Assembly: GCF_016464425.1 (NCBI RefSeq)
Contig: NZ_JADDKQ010000021.1
Span: 38,813 to 102,812 of the forward strand
DNA: 64,000 nt
Direction of reading: 5' to 3'
Origin: Actinotalea solisilvae
GTDB taxonomy: Bacteria > Actinomycetota > Actinomycetes > Actinomycetales > Cellulomonadaceae
In this document: positions 7,789 through 16,308 of the stretch, in pieces
How the letters are laid out: every line of letters begins with the position of its first letter
Numbering within the stretch: position 1 is the first letter of the stretch
Made by a program: the position numbers and the translations under genes
Notes under the pieces: generated by a model
Told to the model about the DNA's origin: nothing
The model's input: only the letters and a program-made list of their open reading frames with translations
Database searches by the model: none

Positions 7789-8790
7789 CTACAGGCGCTC
7801 GGCGAGCCACCGGATCTGGCGGGCCTGCTGGTAGGCCTGGCCGCCCTCGTGCTCGTTGAAGGGGTACTCGACGATCTCGGTCACGGGCGGCGCGCCGGCC
7901 CCGCCCTCCGTGCTCACGGCGCCCCCGTAGTGGTGGTAGGCCGCGTACACGGTCGACGGCGGGCAGATGGGGTCCATGAGCGCGACCGAGAACAGCGCGT
8001 CGGCGCGCGCCCGCCGCCCGTGGTGGACGCCGTCGAGGTAGGACAGCGTGCGGAACGCCGCGTCGACGTGCTCGCGGTGCACGGACAGGTAGCGCACGAC
8101 CTCGCCGTACGGGTCCGTCGACGTGATGGTCGTGGCGCGCCGGAAGTCGCACAGGAAGGGCACGTCCGGCATGGCCGCGACGAGGTCCGGCACCAGTCCC
8201 GCGACGGCGAGCGTGATCCCGCCGCCCTGGCTCCCGCCGCACACGGCGACGCGCGTCGGGTCGACGTCGGGCAGGGCGCGCGCCGCGTCGACCGCGCGGA
8301 CGCCGTCGGTGAACAGGCGCCGGTAGTAGTGCTGCTCGGGGTCGAGGATCCCGCGGGTCATGACGCCCGGGACGGCGGGGCCCGAGCCGGCGTCGTCCGG
8401 CGTGTGGCCGCCCGAGCCCCACGTGCTGCCCTGACCGCGCGTGTCCATGAACAGGTGCGCGTAGCCGGCGGCGGCCCAGGCGAGGCGCTCGTGCGGCAGC
8501 CCGCGCCCGCCGCCGTAGCCCTGGTACTCGACGACCACGGGCAGCCGCTCGCGCGTGCCGGCGGGCCGGGTGAGCCACGCCTTGATCGGCTGGCCGCCGA
8601 AGCCGGCGAAGGTGACGTCCTGCACGTCGACCAGGCGCAGGCCCGTGTCGACGGGCTCGAGCCGCAGCGCGAGGTCGTGCGCGCGGGCCTCGGCCAGGGT
8701 GCGCTGCCAGAACGCGTCGAAGTCAGCGGGCTCGTCGAGCTCCGGTCGGTACGAGCGGAGCTCGACGAGGGGCAGGTCGAACAGGGGCAC
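7789..8790 (-). CDS. CE7 acetylxylan esterase / cephalosporin-C deacetylase
   Basis: A 333-residue alpha/beta hydrolase of carbohydrate esterase family 7. All family signatures are present: RGQG, the nucleophile elbow GGSQGG (Ser187), Asp273 in MDPICPPST, and His314 in NEHEGG. These positions match the catalytic triad spacing of characterised CE7 enzymes. It would remove acetyl groups from xylo-oligosaccharides or similar sugars. No signal peptide is visible, so it acts in the cytoplasm on imported oligosaccharides. GTG-8790 is preceded by GAGGAGG. It lies downstream of the cystathionine beta-synthase terminator, so it has its own promoter. Confidence 0.9.
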   Translation of the reverse strand: MPLFDLPLVELRSYRPELDEPADFDAFWQRTLAEARAHDLALRLEPVDTGLRLVDVQDVTFAGFGGQPIKAWLTRPAGTRERLPVVVEYQGYGGGRGLPHERLAWAAAGYAHLFMDTRGQGSTWGSGGHTPDDAGSGPAVPGVMTRGILDPEQHYYRRLFTDGVRAVDAARALPDVDPTRVAVCGGSQGGGITLAVAGLVPDLVAAMPDVPFLCDFRRATTITSTDPYGEVVRYLSVHREHVDAAFRTLSYLDGVHHGRRARADALFSVALMDPICPPSTVYAAYHHYGGAVSTEGGAGAPPVTEIVEYPFNEHEGGQAYQQARQIRWLAERL

Positions 8791-8815
8791 GGCAGCCTCC
8801 TCGGTGATCGCGCGA

Positions 8816-8848
8816 CGACGCCGCCCCGGCGTGGCCGAGGCGGCGTCG
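8816..8848 (-). terminator. Terminator after cystathionine beta-synthase
   Basis: A perfect 10-bp stem, CGACGCCGCC with GGCGGCGTCG, and a 13-nt loop. It lies about 30 nt beyond the stop codon of the upstream gene and just before the esterase ribosome-binding site. A second short GC hairpin (8861-8876) sits right after the stop codon. Confidence 0.6.
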
Positions 8849-8879
8849 AAACGATACAGGCGGCGGGCCCCCGCCGGCG

Positions 8880-10286
8880 TCAGCGGGCGAGGAAACCGAG
8901 CAGGTCGTGCCGCGTGACGACGCCGACCGGGTCGCCGTCCTCGACGACGAGGAGCGCGTCGGCGTCCTGGAGCGCCTTGCGGGCCGCGTCGACGTCCTCG
9001 CCCACGCCGATGAGGGGCAGGGGCGCGGCCATGTGCCGGTCGACGCGGTCCGCGAGGTTCGCGCGGCCGCTGAAGACGGCGTCGAGCAGCTCGCGCTCGC
9101 TCACGGCGCCCGCGACCTCGCCCGACTTCACGGGCGGCTCGGCCTTGACCACGGGCATCTGGGAGACGCCGTACTCGTGCAGGATCTCGATCGCGTCGCG
9201 CACCGTGTCGCTCGGGTGCGCGTGCACGAGCGCGGGGATCTCGCCCGACTTGGTGCGCAGGACGTCGCCGACGACCTGCCCGCCGTCCGCGTGCAGGAAC
9301 CCGTAGGACCGCATCCAGGAGTCGTTGAAGATCTTCGAGAGGTAGCCGCGGCCGCCGTCGGGCAGCAGGACGACGATGACGGCCCGCGCGGCCGCCTCGG
9401 GGTCCTCGTCCTGGAGGCGCTGCGCGAGCCGGAGGGCGGCGACGACGGCCATGCCGCACGAGCCGCCGACCAGGAGGCCCTCCTCGCGCGCGAGGCGGCG
9501 CGTCATCTCGAACGAGTCGGCGTCGGTCACCGCGATGATCTCGTCGGGCACGGCCGGGTCGTACGCCGTCGGCCAGAAGTCCTCGCCGACGCCCTCGACG
9601 AGGTAGGGGCGGCCGTCGCCGCCGGAGTAGACCGAGCCGGCCGGGTCGGCGCCGACGACGTGCACGCGCCCGCCCGCGGCGGCGTCGCGGTCGGCGCTGG
9701 CGTCCTTGAGGAAGCGGCCGGTCCCCGTGATGGTGCCGCCCGTCCCCACGCCCGTGACGAAGTGCGTGACTCGACCGTCGGTGTCGGCCCAGATCTCGGG
9801 GCCGGTCGACTCGTAGTGGCTCGCGGGACCGTTCTGGTTGGCGTACTGGTTCGGCTTCCAGGCGCCCTCGATCTCGCGGACCAGGCGGTCGGAGACGGAG
9901 TAGTAGGAGTCCGGGTGGTCGGGCGCCACGGCGGTCGGCGTGACGACGACGCGCGCGCCGTAGGCCGCGAGGACGTCCCGCTTGTCCTGCGAGACCTTGT
10001 CCGGGCACACGAAGACGCAGTGGTAGCCCTTCTTCTGCGCGACCAGAGCGAGGCCCACGCCCGTATTGCCGCTCGTGGGCTCGACGATCGTGCCGCCGGG
10101 CCGGAGCTCGCCGGACGCCTCGGCGGCCTCGACCATCTTCAGGGCGATCCGGTCCTTCACGGAGCCGCCCGGGTTGAGGTACTCGACCTTCGCCAGGACG
10201 GTGGCCGCGAGGCCGTCGGTGACGCTGCTCAGCCGCACGAGCGGCGTGCCGCCGACGAGGTCCGAGATGTGCTCGGCGTACTTCAC
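8880..10286 (-). CDS. Cystathionine beta-synthase with CBS-pair domain
   Basis: A 468-residue PLP enzyme of fold type II joined to a C-terminal CBS pair (about 335-465). The PLP lysine is Lys44 in NPGGSVKDR. The substrate loop EPTSGNTG and the phosphate-binding loop GTGGTITG are intact. It would condense serine with homocysteine to cystathionine. The CBS pair may bind an adenosyl ligand, as in eukaryotic CBS. The GTG start overlaps the stop of the upstream membrane-protein gene (GTGA), so the gene belongs to an operon with the Bax1-type protein. A plain cysteine synthase is less likely because of the CBS pair. Confidence 0.9.
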   Translation of the reverse strand: MKYAEHISDLVGGTPLVRLSSVTDGLAATVLAKVEYLNPGGSVKDRIALKMVEAAEASGELRPGGTIVEPTSGNTGVGLALVAQKKGYHCVFVCPDKVSQDKRDVLAAYGARVVVTPTAVAPDHPDSYYSVSDRLVREIEGAWKPNQYANQNGPASHYESTGPEIWADTDGRVTHFVTGVGTGGTITGTGRFLKDASADRDAAAGGRVHVVGADPAGSVYSGGDGRPYLVEGVGEDFWPTAYDPAVPDEIIAVTDADSFEMTRRLAREEGLLVGGSCGMAVVAALRLAQRLQDEDPEAAARAVIVVLLPDGGRGYLSKIFNDSWMRSYGFLHADGGQVVGDVLRTKSGEIPALVHAHPSDTVRDAIEILHEYGVSQMPVVKAEPPVKSGEVAGAVSERELLDAVFSGRANLADRVDRHMAAPLPLIGVGEDVDAARKALQDADALLVVEDGDPVGVVTRHDLLGFLAR

Positions 10287-10846
10287 GTGAGATCCACTCC
10301 TGACAGGACGAACACGCCGATGAGCGTGACGATGGCGACGGCCCCGGTGCAGGACCACACGAGGCTGGGACGGGTCGCGGCCCACGGGCCGAAGTAGCGG
10401 CCGGCCAGGCCGCCGAGCCCCGTGGTCGAGGCCATGTAGAGGGTGCCCGCGAGCGCCGCGGCGGGCGCCGGCTCGGGGCCGCCCGCGGCGGCCGCCGCCT
10501 GGATGAGCAGCGAGAAGACGGGGAAGCCCCACAGGGCGCCGGCCGCGAAGCCGACGCCGAAGAAGACGAGCGACGCCTTGCGCTGGGGCATCCCGCGCGT
10601 CGCGCGCGCGGCCGCCCACCCGACCGCGGCCCCGGCCGTGAGCAGGAACGCCACGGTGACCGGGGCCGCGACCAGGAGCAGGCCGGGGGTCCGCAGGATG
10701 AGCGCCATGAACATCTCGGCGACGAGCATCACCGCGGCGGCGATCGCCAGGCCGGCCGCGAGGACCCGCCAGCCGGGCACCGGGACGTCGGCGACGTCCG
10801 GCAGCTCGTTCGCGTCCGCCAGGCCGCCGTGGGCGGCCCGCGTCAC
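10283..10846 (-). CDS. Conserved membrane protein of unknown function
   Basis: A 187-residue protein with five or so hydrophobic segments. Between them lie a short Arg/Gly/Met-rich loop (RATRGMPQRKAS) and a Gly-rich C-terminal half. I place the start at GTG-10846, which overlaps the stop codon of the upstream Bax1-type gene, and its own stop overlaps the CBS start. This tight coupling is what the sequence shows; I do not recognise the family. Its context suggests co-expression with a Bax1-type membrane protein and sulphur amino-acid synthesis. Confidence 0.65.
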   Translation of the reverse strand: MTRAAHGGLADANELPDVADVPVPGWRVLAAGLAIAAAVMLVAEMFMALILRTPGLLLVAAPVTVAFLLTAGAAVGWAAARATRGMPQRKASLVFFGVGFAAGALWGFPVFSLLIQAAAAAGGPEPAPAAALAGTLYMASTTGLGGLAGRYFGPWAATRPSLVWSCTGAVAIVTLIGVFVLSGVDLT

Positions 10847-11727
10847 TCGCGGTTGAAGATCGCGAGCAGGCGCAGGATCTCCAGGTAGAGCCAGACGAGC
10901 GTGACGATGAGGCCGAAGGCCGCGGTCCACGCGAACTTCGCGGGCACGCCCTGCTCGACACCGCGCTTGATCGAGTCGAAGTCCATGATCAGCGAGGCGG
11001 CGGCGAGGCCGACCGCGAAGAGGCCGACGAGGATGCCCATCGGTCCGTTGCGCAGCGGGCCGAAGCCGTCGCTCGCCATGAAGAACGACAGGACGAAGTT
11101 GAGCAGCGAGAACGCCAGGTAGCCCACCATCGAGATGAGCAGCCAGCGCGTGAACTTGGGCGTGACGCGCACCCGGCCGGACTTGAAGAGGAACAGCGCC
11201 GCGCCGAAGGTCGCGAACGTGCCGAGGACCGCCTGGAGCACGATCGGCTGGACCGACGTGCCGTCGAACGTCATGTTCTGGAACGCCAGCGAGATGCCGC
11301 CGAGGAAGACGCCCTGGGCGACCGTGTAAGCCACGATGAGGGCCGGGCTCGGGGACTTCTTGAACGCGTTGACCAGGCCGAGCACGAGGCCGACGATCAT
11401 GCCGATCGGCCAGAGGCCCGGGGCGAACGTCCAGGTGGCCGCGGCGACCGCGACGAGGAGGGCCAGCAGGCCGCCCGTCTTGACGATGACGTCGTCGTAC
11501 GTGAGGCGGCCCGTGTCGCGCGTCGTCGCCGGCGGGGCGCCGTACATGTGCTCGAGCGACTGCGCGTCGACGACGGGGCCGGCGGCGTAGCCGGTCTGCG
11601 CGCCGTAGGGCGCTCCGGGCTGGCCGTACGGGGCGCCCGCCTGGGGGGCGTACGGGTTCGGCCGGACGGCCGTGCCCCGGCGCGGCTTGCCGAAGACGTC
11701 GCTGCTGGTGAAGACGGGGTTGCTCAT
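10843..11727 (-). CDS. Bax inhibitor-1/YccA family membrane protein
   Basis: A 294-residue protein. The first 80 residues are hydrophilic and Pro/Tyr/Gly-rich. Seven membrane segments follow and match the Bax1-I domain, including LVAYTVAQGVFLGGIS, the ISMVGYLAFSLLNF segment and LIMDFDSIKRGVEQGVPAKFAWTAAFGL. The Asp pair in MDFDSI is the family's proton/calcium-sensing site. GCACGATG context gives a fair start with AGGAGGCAC upstream. It heads a three-gene operon. Its physiological role in actinobacteria is not established. Confidence 0.9.
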   Translation of the reverse strand: MSNPVFTSSDVFGKPRRGTAVRPNPYAPQAGAPYGQPGAPYGAQTGYAAGPVVDAQSLEHMYGAPPATTRDTGRLTYDDVIVKTGGLLALLVAVAAATWTFAPGLWPIGMIVGLVLGLVNAFKKSPSPALIVAYTVAQGVFLGGISLAFQNMTFDGTSVQPIVLQAVLGTFATFGAALFLFKSGRVRVTPKFTRWLLISMVGYLAFSLLNFVLSFFMASDGFGPLRNGPMGILVGLFAVGLAAASLIMDFDSIKRGVEQGVPAKFAWTAAFGLIVTLVWLYLEILRLLAIFNRE

Positions 11728-11978
11728 CGTGCCTCCTGGTCGCGGCGCCAGGCCCCTCGGCGAGGGGCCGGCTGGTGTCGCTGGCCGTGGTTCATCCTAC
11801 GGGGACAACGCCGTGGGGCGGCGTGGCGTTCCCGCCGCACCGCCCCACGGTCCGGCCGTCCCGGCACCCGTGCCGGCCAGGCCGGGCGACCGGCCGTGCC
11901 GGCCCGACCGAGGTCGCCGAGCGGGCGGCGTGGGGCGCGGCACGGGTCGGTCCAGCCGCGCGGGGTGCGAGGCGCGGG
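11728..11978. other. Intergenic region upstream of the Bax1-type gene
   Basis: No gene is seen. A perfect 8-bp hairpin (GGCCCCTC, loop GGC, GAGGGGCC; 11751-11769) lies 24 nt upstream of the Bax1-type start. On the minus strand a TAGGAT hexamer at 11799-11794 is a possible -10 element, which would put the hairpin in the mRNA leader. The region is otherwise plain GC-rich sequence next to the tRNA gene. Confidence 0.4.
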
Positions 11979-12052
11979 TGCCCCCGGCAGGGTTCGAACC
12001 TGCACTGGACCGGGTTTAAGCCGGCTGCCTCTGCCGGTTGGGCTACGGGGGC
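11979..12052 (-). tRNA. tRNA with anticodon UAA, class I (short variable arm)
   Basis: A 74-nt cloverleaf without encoded CCA. The acceptor stem GCCCCCG/CGGGGGC is perfect. The anticodon stem GCCGG/CCGGU encloses the loop CUUAAAC, giving anticodon UAA. The T arm GCAGG-UUCGAAC-CCUGC is perfect. The D stem has only three good pairs. The variable region is five bases (CCAGU). Anticodon UAA would read the leucine codon UUA, but bacterial tRNA-Leu normally has a long variable arm, so the identity is uncertain. Folding is seen directly; charging is unknown. Confidence 0.85.
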
Positions 12053-12131
12053 GGCGTCGTCATCCTGCCACCGCGCCCGGACGGGTTCCCTAGGGGCCCG
12101 TCCGACGAGCGGTGCTCGCGCCGTGCGGTCG

Positions 12132-13619
12132 TCAGCCCTGCGCGACGCCGACGGCGGCTCGCGAGCCCGCGCGGTCGCCCTTGGCGCCCGGCTTCACGGC
12201 CGCCTTCGGCCTCGGCGCGGAGGCGTCGCGGAAGTCGGCGCGCGGGTCGTGCAGGCGGCCGAGCGCCACGAGCTCGCGGTGGAAGAAGAGCGCGAGCGTC
12301 CAGTCCAGCACGATGCGCACCTTGCGGTTGAAGGTCGGCATCTGCGCCATGTGGTAGGTCCGGTGCATGAACCAGGCCGGCCAGCCGCGCAGCTTGATGC
12401 CGTAGACCTGCGCGACGCCCTTGCCCAGCCCGAGCGACGCGACCGTGCCGACGTGCTTGTGCTTGTACTCCTCGACCGGCGCGCTGCGCAGGGCCTTCGC
12501 GAGGTTGTCCCCGAGGTGGCGCGCCTGGCGGACGGCGTGCTGCGCGCTCGGCGAGCAGAACTTGCCGGGGTTGGCGAGGTCGGGCACCGCGGCGCAGTCG
12601 CCCGCGGTCCACGCACCCTCGACGACCGTGCCGTCCTCGTGCGCGACCTGGAGCGTCGGCAGCGCGGTGACGCGTCCCATCCGGTCGAGCGGCAGGTCGG
12701 ACTGCTCGAGCACCGGGTTCGCCTTGACACCGGCGGTCCAGACGATGGTCTCCGAGTCGAACTCGACGCCGGTCGACGTCACCACGTGGCCGTCGACGCA
12801 GGACGAGAGGAACGTCGAGAGGTGGATCTCGATGCCGCGCTTGCGCAGCTGCTCGAGCGCGTAGCCGCCCATCTCCTCGCCGAGCTCGGGCAGGATGCGC
12901 GCCGAGCCCTCGATCATGACGAACCGCAGGTCGTCGGCCGAGATGCCGTCGTAGAAGCGCAGCGCGTCGCGCGCCATGTCCTCGACCTCGGCGATCGCCT
13001 CGATGCCGGCGAAGCCGCCGCCCACGAAGGTGAACGTGAGCAGCTTGCGGCGCAGCTCGGGGTCCCAGGTCGACGCGGCGATGTCGAGCTTGGTCAGCAC
13101 GTGGTTGCGCAGCGCGATGGCCTCCTCGACCTGCTTGAAGCCCATGGCCTGCTCGGCGAGCCCGGGGATCGGCAGCGTCCGCGCGACGGAGCCCAGCGCG
13201 ACGACGAGGTGGTCGTAGGAGATCTCGTACGGCTCGCCCTCGACCGGCGCGACGCCCAGGCGGCGCTCCGCGTGGCGGATCTCGGTGACCCGGCCCGTGA
13301 GGACGTCGACGCCCTCGAGCTCGCGGCGGTGGGACACGACGACGTGGCGCGGCTCGAGCGAGCCGGCGGCCGCCTCGGGCAGGAAGGGCTGGTACGTCAT
13401 GTACGAGCGCGGGTCGACGACGACGATCGCCGCCTCACGCTTGCCGAGTCGACGGCGCAGGCGCAGCGCGGTGTAGAAGCCGACGTAGCCGCCGCCGAGG
13501 ATGACGATGCGGGGGACCTTGCGGGGGCGCGGGGCGCGGGCCGCGCCGAGGGGCTCCGTGGCGGGCACGGTGCCGGACGGGGTGCCGGACGAGGCGGGAC
13601 GGGCGGTCGGCTCGGTCAT
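12132..13619 (-). CDS. ndh: Type II NADH dehydrogenase (NDH-2)
   Basis: A 495-residue flavoprotein with two Rossmann folds. The FAD site is ILGGGYVGFYTALRL near residue 40 and the NADH site is FVGGGFAGIEAIAE near residue 200. AGVKANP and WTAGDCAAVPD are characteristic of NDH-2. The C-terminal part, rich in aromatic and hydrophobic residues (WPAWFMHRTYH onward), provides membrane attachment. It oxidises NADH and reduces menaquinone without pumping protons. ATG-13619 is preferred over GTG-13628; neither has a strong ribosome-binding site. A Rex-type operator lies 20 bp upstream, implying induction when NADH is high. Confidence 0.93.
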   Translation of the reverse strand: MTEPTARPASSGTPSGTVPATEPLGAARAPRPRKVPRIVILGGGYVGFYTALRLRRRLGKREAAIVVVDPRSYMTYQPFLPEAAAGSLEPRHVVVSHRRELEGVDVLTGRVTEIRHAERRLGVAPVEGEPYEISYDHLVVALGSVARTLPIPGLAEQAMGFKQVEEAIALRNHVLTKLDIAASTWDPELRRKLLTFTFVGGGFAGIEAIAEVEDMARDALRFYDGISADDLRFVMIEGSARILPELGEEMGGYALEQLRKRGIEIHLSTFLSSCVDGHVVTSTGVEFDSETIVWTAGVKANPVLEQSDLPLDRMGRVTALPTLQVAHEDGTVVEGAWTAGDCAAVPDLANPGKFCSPSAQHAVRQARHLGDNLAKALRSAPVEEYKHKHVGTVASLGLGKGVAQVYGIKLRGWPAWFMHRTYHMAQMPTFNRKVRIVLDWTLALFFHRELVALGRLHDPRADFRDASAPRPKAAVKPGAKGDRAGSRAAVGVAQG

Positions 13620-13638
13620 GACATCCACGGTAGGCGCC

Positions 13639-13654
13639 TGTGAAATCCTTCACA
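13639..13654. promoter_or_regulatory. Rex-type redox operator upstream of ndh
   Basis: The palindrome TGTGAA-ATCC-TTCACA matches the Rex operator established in actinobacteria (TGTGAAnnnnTTCACA). GCGCC and GGCGC flank it and extend the symmetry imperfectly. Rex represses respiratory genes when NADH is low, and ndh is a known target in Streptomyces. The sequence match is direct; control by Rex here is inference, since rex is not in the window. Confidence 0.82.
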
Positions 13655-13748
13655 AGGCGCACCGGTGCTCCGGTCCGCAGGATGGACGTGACGTCCACCA
13701 CAATCATGGGACGAATGGCCCGCGACGCGGACGACCGCCCCACCAGGA

Positions 13749-14633
13749 TCAGGCGGGCGGCGTCCCGCGGGACAGGCGCAGCGCCAGGGCGAGCGCGTCG
13801 TCGAGCATCGCCTCCGTGAGGCGCCCGGTCTGCGTGTTCTGCTGCGAGACGTGGTAGCACCCGACCAGGTGCACGACGACGCCGTCGGGCCGGGTCAGCG
13901 GCGCCACCGCACCGTGGCCGAACCGCGGCGCGGGGCGGGGCACCGACCAGCCGAGGTGCCGGGCGACGGTCAGGACGGCACCCCACCCGAAGGCCCCGAG
14001 CGCGAGCACCCCCCGCACCGTGCCCGCCGTCAGCTCGAGCTCGCGCCGCAACCACGGCTCGCACGCGTCGCGCTCCGCGGGCAGGGGCGCGTTGCCCGGC
14101 GGCGCGCACCGCACGGCGGCGGCCATCCGCACGCCCGTGAGCGCGAGGCCGTCGGCGGCGTCGACGCTCTCCGCCTGGTTCGCGACGCCCGCGCGGTGCA
14201 GCCCGGCGAAGATCCAGTCGCCCGACCGGTCACCCGTGAAGAGCCGGCCCGTGCGGTTCGCGCCGTTCGCGGCCGGCGCGAGCCCGGCGACGAGGAGCGT
14301 CGCGGCCGCATCGCCGAACCCGGCCGCCGGGCGGCCCCAGTACGGCTGGTCGCGGAACATCCGCCGCTTCACGACGGCGACGTCCTCGCGCCAGGCCACG
14401 AGGCGCGGGCACGCGCGGCACACCGTGGAGCACGCGTCGACGTCGGCCAGGTCCGACGACGCGGCGGCGAGGCGGGCGACGTCGTCGGCCGAGCGCGCGA
14501 CCGGGGTGGCCGGCGAGGCGACGTCGCCCGGCCAGCCCGCGCCCGGGGGCACCGGGGACGCGAAGGGCTCCCGCGTGCGCGGGTGCGGCAGCCGCACCGG
14601 CCCGCCGTCGGCCGGGGTCGGACCGCCCGTCAC
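13749..14633 (-). CDS. UdgB-type (family 5) uracil-DNA glycosylase
   Basis: About 294 residues. An N-terminal cysteine cluster (CSTVCRACPRLVAWRE) contributes to the iron-sulphur site of this family. The active-site motif reads GLAPAANGANRTGR followed by FTGDRSG. The distal motif CYHVSQQNTQTGRLT is intact. Family 5 enzymes remove uracil and other deaminated bases from DNA. In the sequences I know, the first motif is GLAPAAHGANRTGR, so the His is Asn here. The start is uncertain; GTG-14633 is the best candidate but lacks a clear ribosome-binding site. The gene stands alone. Confidence 0.87.
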   Translation of the reverse strand: MTGGPTPADGGPVRLPHPRTREPFASPVPPGAGWPGDVASPATPVARSADDVARLAAASSDLADVDACSTVCRACPRLVAWREDVAVVKRRMFRDQPYWGRPAAGFGDAAATLLVAGLAPAANGANRTGRLFTGDRSGDWIFAGLHRAGVANQAESVDAADGLALTGVRMAAAVRCAPPGNAPLPAERDACEPWLRRELELTAGTVRGVLALGAFGWGAVLTVARHLGWSVPRPAPRFGHGAVAPLTRPDGVVVHLVGCYHVSQQNTQTGRLTEAMLDDALALALRLSRGTPPA

Positions 14634-14712
14634 CCGTGTCGCCCGCACCCGCCGATGATGCCCGGCCGCGCGCCCCTCCGCCTCCCCTCCCCGCCGCGAC
14701 GGGGCGGTCGGG

Positions 14713-15867
14713 TCAGGGCGCGGTGGGGCTCGCGGTGGGCTCCGGGAGGAGGGCCGGGGCCTTCGCGAACGGGGCCGGCGGGGTGCGGAGCTCGCCCTCG
14801 TCGAGGGTGCGCGCGCCGTCGTCCGACGTCGTCCACCGCGAGACGGGCGCGCCGCGCAGCGGGTACACGTTCCACCGCGCGCGGCCGTCGGCGTCCGTGC
14901 GCGCGCCGAACGCCCAGGGCTCGTCGACGCCGGGCAGCGCCCAGTCGCCGAAGCCGTCGTCGTAGGTGGTGCGGACCTGGCGGCCGCGGTCGTCGAAGAT
15001 CTGCACGTCGTCCAGCGGGTTGCCCTCGGCGTCGTAGACGAAGAGGTTGCTGACGAGCATGCCGTCGACGCGCACCCCGTCCTCGGGCGGCGCCGCGGGC
15101 TGGTAGACGGGCGTCTCGACGTAGACGACCTGCTGCGCGGCGAGGCGCGCGGCGAGCTCGTCGTGGGCGGAGGACGCGAACACCGGCACGGCCACCAGCG
15201 CGAGGACGTTGAGCGCGGCCAGCGCGGGCCGCCCGAGGTCGTCGGTGGGCCGCCCGGCCCGCCCCAGGCGGACCGAGAGGGCCACGAGCGCCAGCAGCAG
15301 GACCGCGCTGAGGAACGTCCGGGGCACGTAGCGGTCGAACGCGGGGCCGCTGGTCCACGCGTCGGCGGCCCGCATGCCGATCGCGTACACGGCCCACCCG
15401 CGCACGACCCACCACAGCGGCCGGAGCGTGCCGAGCTGGGCGGACGCCCACCGGACGGCGGGCGCCGCGAGGACGGGCGCGAGGCGACGTCGGGCCGACG
15501 CGACGAGGCGGCTCGCGACCCCGACGGCCGCGTCCCGGAGGCGGGACGCACGCTGCAGCCGCGGGGCCGGCGTGGGCGCCGGGCGCGGGCCCAGACCGGC
15601 GGCGGCACGCAGCTCGTCCGCGTAGGCGGCGGCCGGGCCGAAGCGGGCGGTGAGGTCGAGCATGACCGTCGCGCTCGCGTCGCCGCCCGCCCCCACCGGG
15701 ACGTGGCGCGCGGCCCCGTCCTCGAGGCCCTCGGCGAGGTCGGCCTCGAGCCCGTCGGTGAGGTCGTCCACCTGCTCGGGCGACAGGTCGTCGAGGTGGC
15801 CCCGGACGGCTGCGGCGTACGCCGCGGCGTGGTCCAGCACGAGCGCGTGGTCGCTCACTGCGGTCAT
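14713..15867 (-). CDS. HAAS-domain membrane protein paired with PadR
   Basis: A 384-residue protein. The first 95 residues resemble the HAAS signalling domain (HLDDLSPEQVDDLTDGLEADLAEGL). Three membrane segments lie between about residues 145 and 235. A large extracytoplasmic C-terminal domain follows, with NLFVYDAEGNPLDDVQIFDDRGR and WNVYPLRG, resembling a carboxypeptidase-regulatory-like beta fold. The gene overlaps the PadR gene by four bases. HAAS proteins are regularly encoded next to PadR regulators and are thought to transmit membrane signals. Its ligand is unknown. Confidence 0.75.
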   Translation of the reverse strand: MTAVSDHALVLDHAAAYAAAVRGHLDDLSPEQVDDLTDGLEADLAEGLEDGAARHVPVGAGGDASATVMLDLTARFGPAAAYADELRAAAGLGPRPAPTPAPRLQRASRLRDAAVGVASRLVASARRRLAPVLAAPAVRWASAQLGTLRPLWWVVRGWAVYAIGMRAADAWTSGPAFDRYVPRTFLSAVLLLALVALSVRLGRAGRPTDDLGRPALAALNVLALVAVPVFASSAHDELAARLAAQQVVYVETPVYQPAAPPEDGVRVDGMLVSNLFVYDAEGNPLDDVQIFDDRGRQVRTTYDDGFGDWALPGVDEPWAFGARTDADGRARWNVYPLRGAPVSRWTTSDDGARTLDEGELRTPPAPFAKAPALLPEPTASPTAP

Positions 15868-16193
15868 CTCGGGTCCCCCTCGTCGAGCAGGTCGGTCATG
15901 GCGGTCGCGAACGCGTGCCAGTCCTTGCGCTGGGCCTCGAGCATCGCCCGGCCCTGGGCGTTGATCCCGTAGTACTTGCGGTGCGGGCCCTCGTCGGACG
16001 GCACCACGTACGTCGTCAGCGCGCCGGACGCGTACAGCCGCCGCAGCGTGCCGTACACCGACGCCTCCCCCACGTCCTCGAGGCCGCCGGCCCGCAGCCG
16101 TCGGACGACGTCGTAGCCGTACCCGTCCTCGCGTGCCACGACGGCCAGCACGGCCACGTCGAGCACCCCCTTGAGCAGCTGCGTGGTGTCCAC
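15864..16193 (-). CDS. PadR-family transcriptional regulator
   Basis: A 109-residue winged-helix regulator: LLKGVLDVAVLAVVAREDGYGYDVVRRL, then EASVYGTLRRLYASGALTTYV and HRKYYGINAQGRAML, the standard PadR wing. GTG-16193 has GAGGGAG upstream; the longer in-frame version lacks a good site. It is a typical small (PadR-s1) member without a long C-terminal domain. It is co-transcribed with the HAAS membrane protein, whose signal probably modulates it. No clear ATGT/ACAT operator was found in the 115 bp upstream. Confidence 0.9.
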   Translation of the reverse strand: MDTTQLLKGVLDVAVLAVVAREDGYGYDVVRRLRAGGLEDVGEASVYGTLRRLYASGALTTYVVPSDEGPHRKYYGINAQGRAMLEAQRKDWHAFATAMTDLLDEGDPR

Positions 16194-16308
16194 GGCGGCT
16201 CCCTCCCTCGGTCGGACAGGGCTCGGGTCCACCGGTCCTGTGGGCAGCACACTACTCTCCGATACGCGGTACCGGGCACGACGCGGCACCGGCGTGTCGC
16301 GCCCGCGG

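Noticed and set aside
16194..16308. PadR operator upstream of the PadR gene
   Set aside because: No ATGT/ACAT-type inverted repeat was found; the partial symmetry near GATACGCGGTACC is too weak to support a call.
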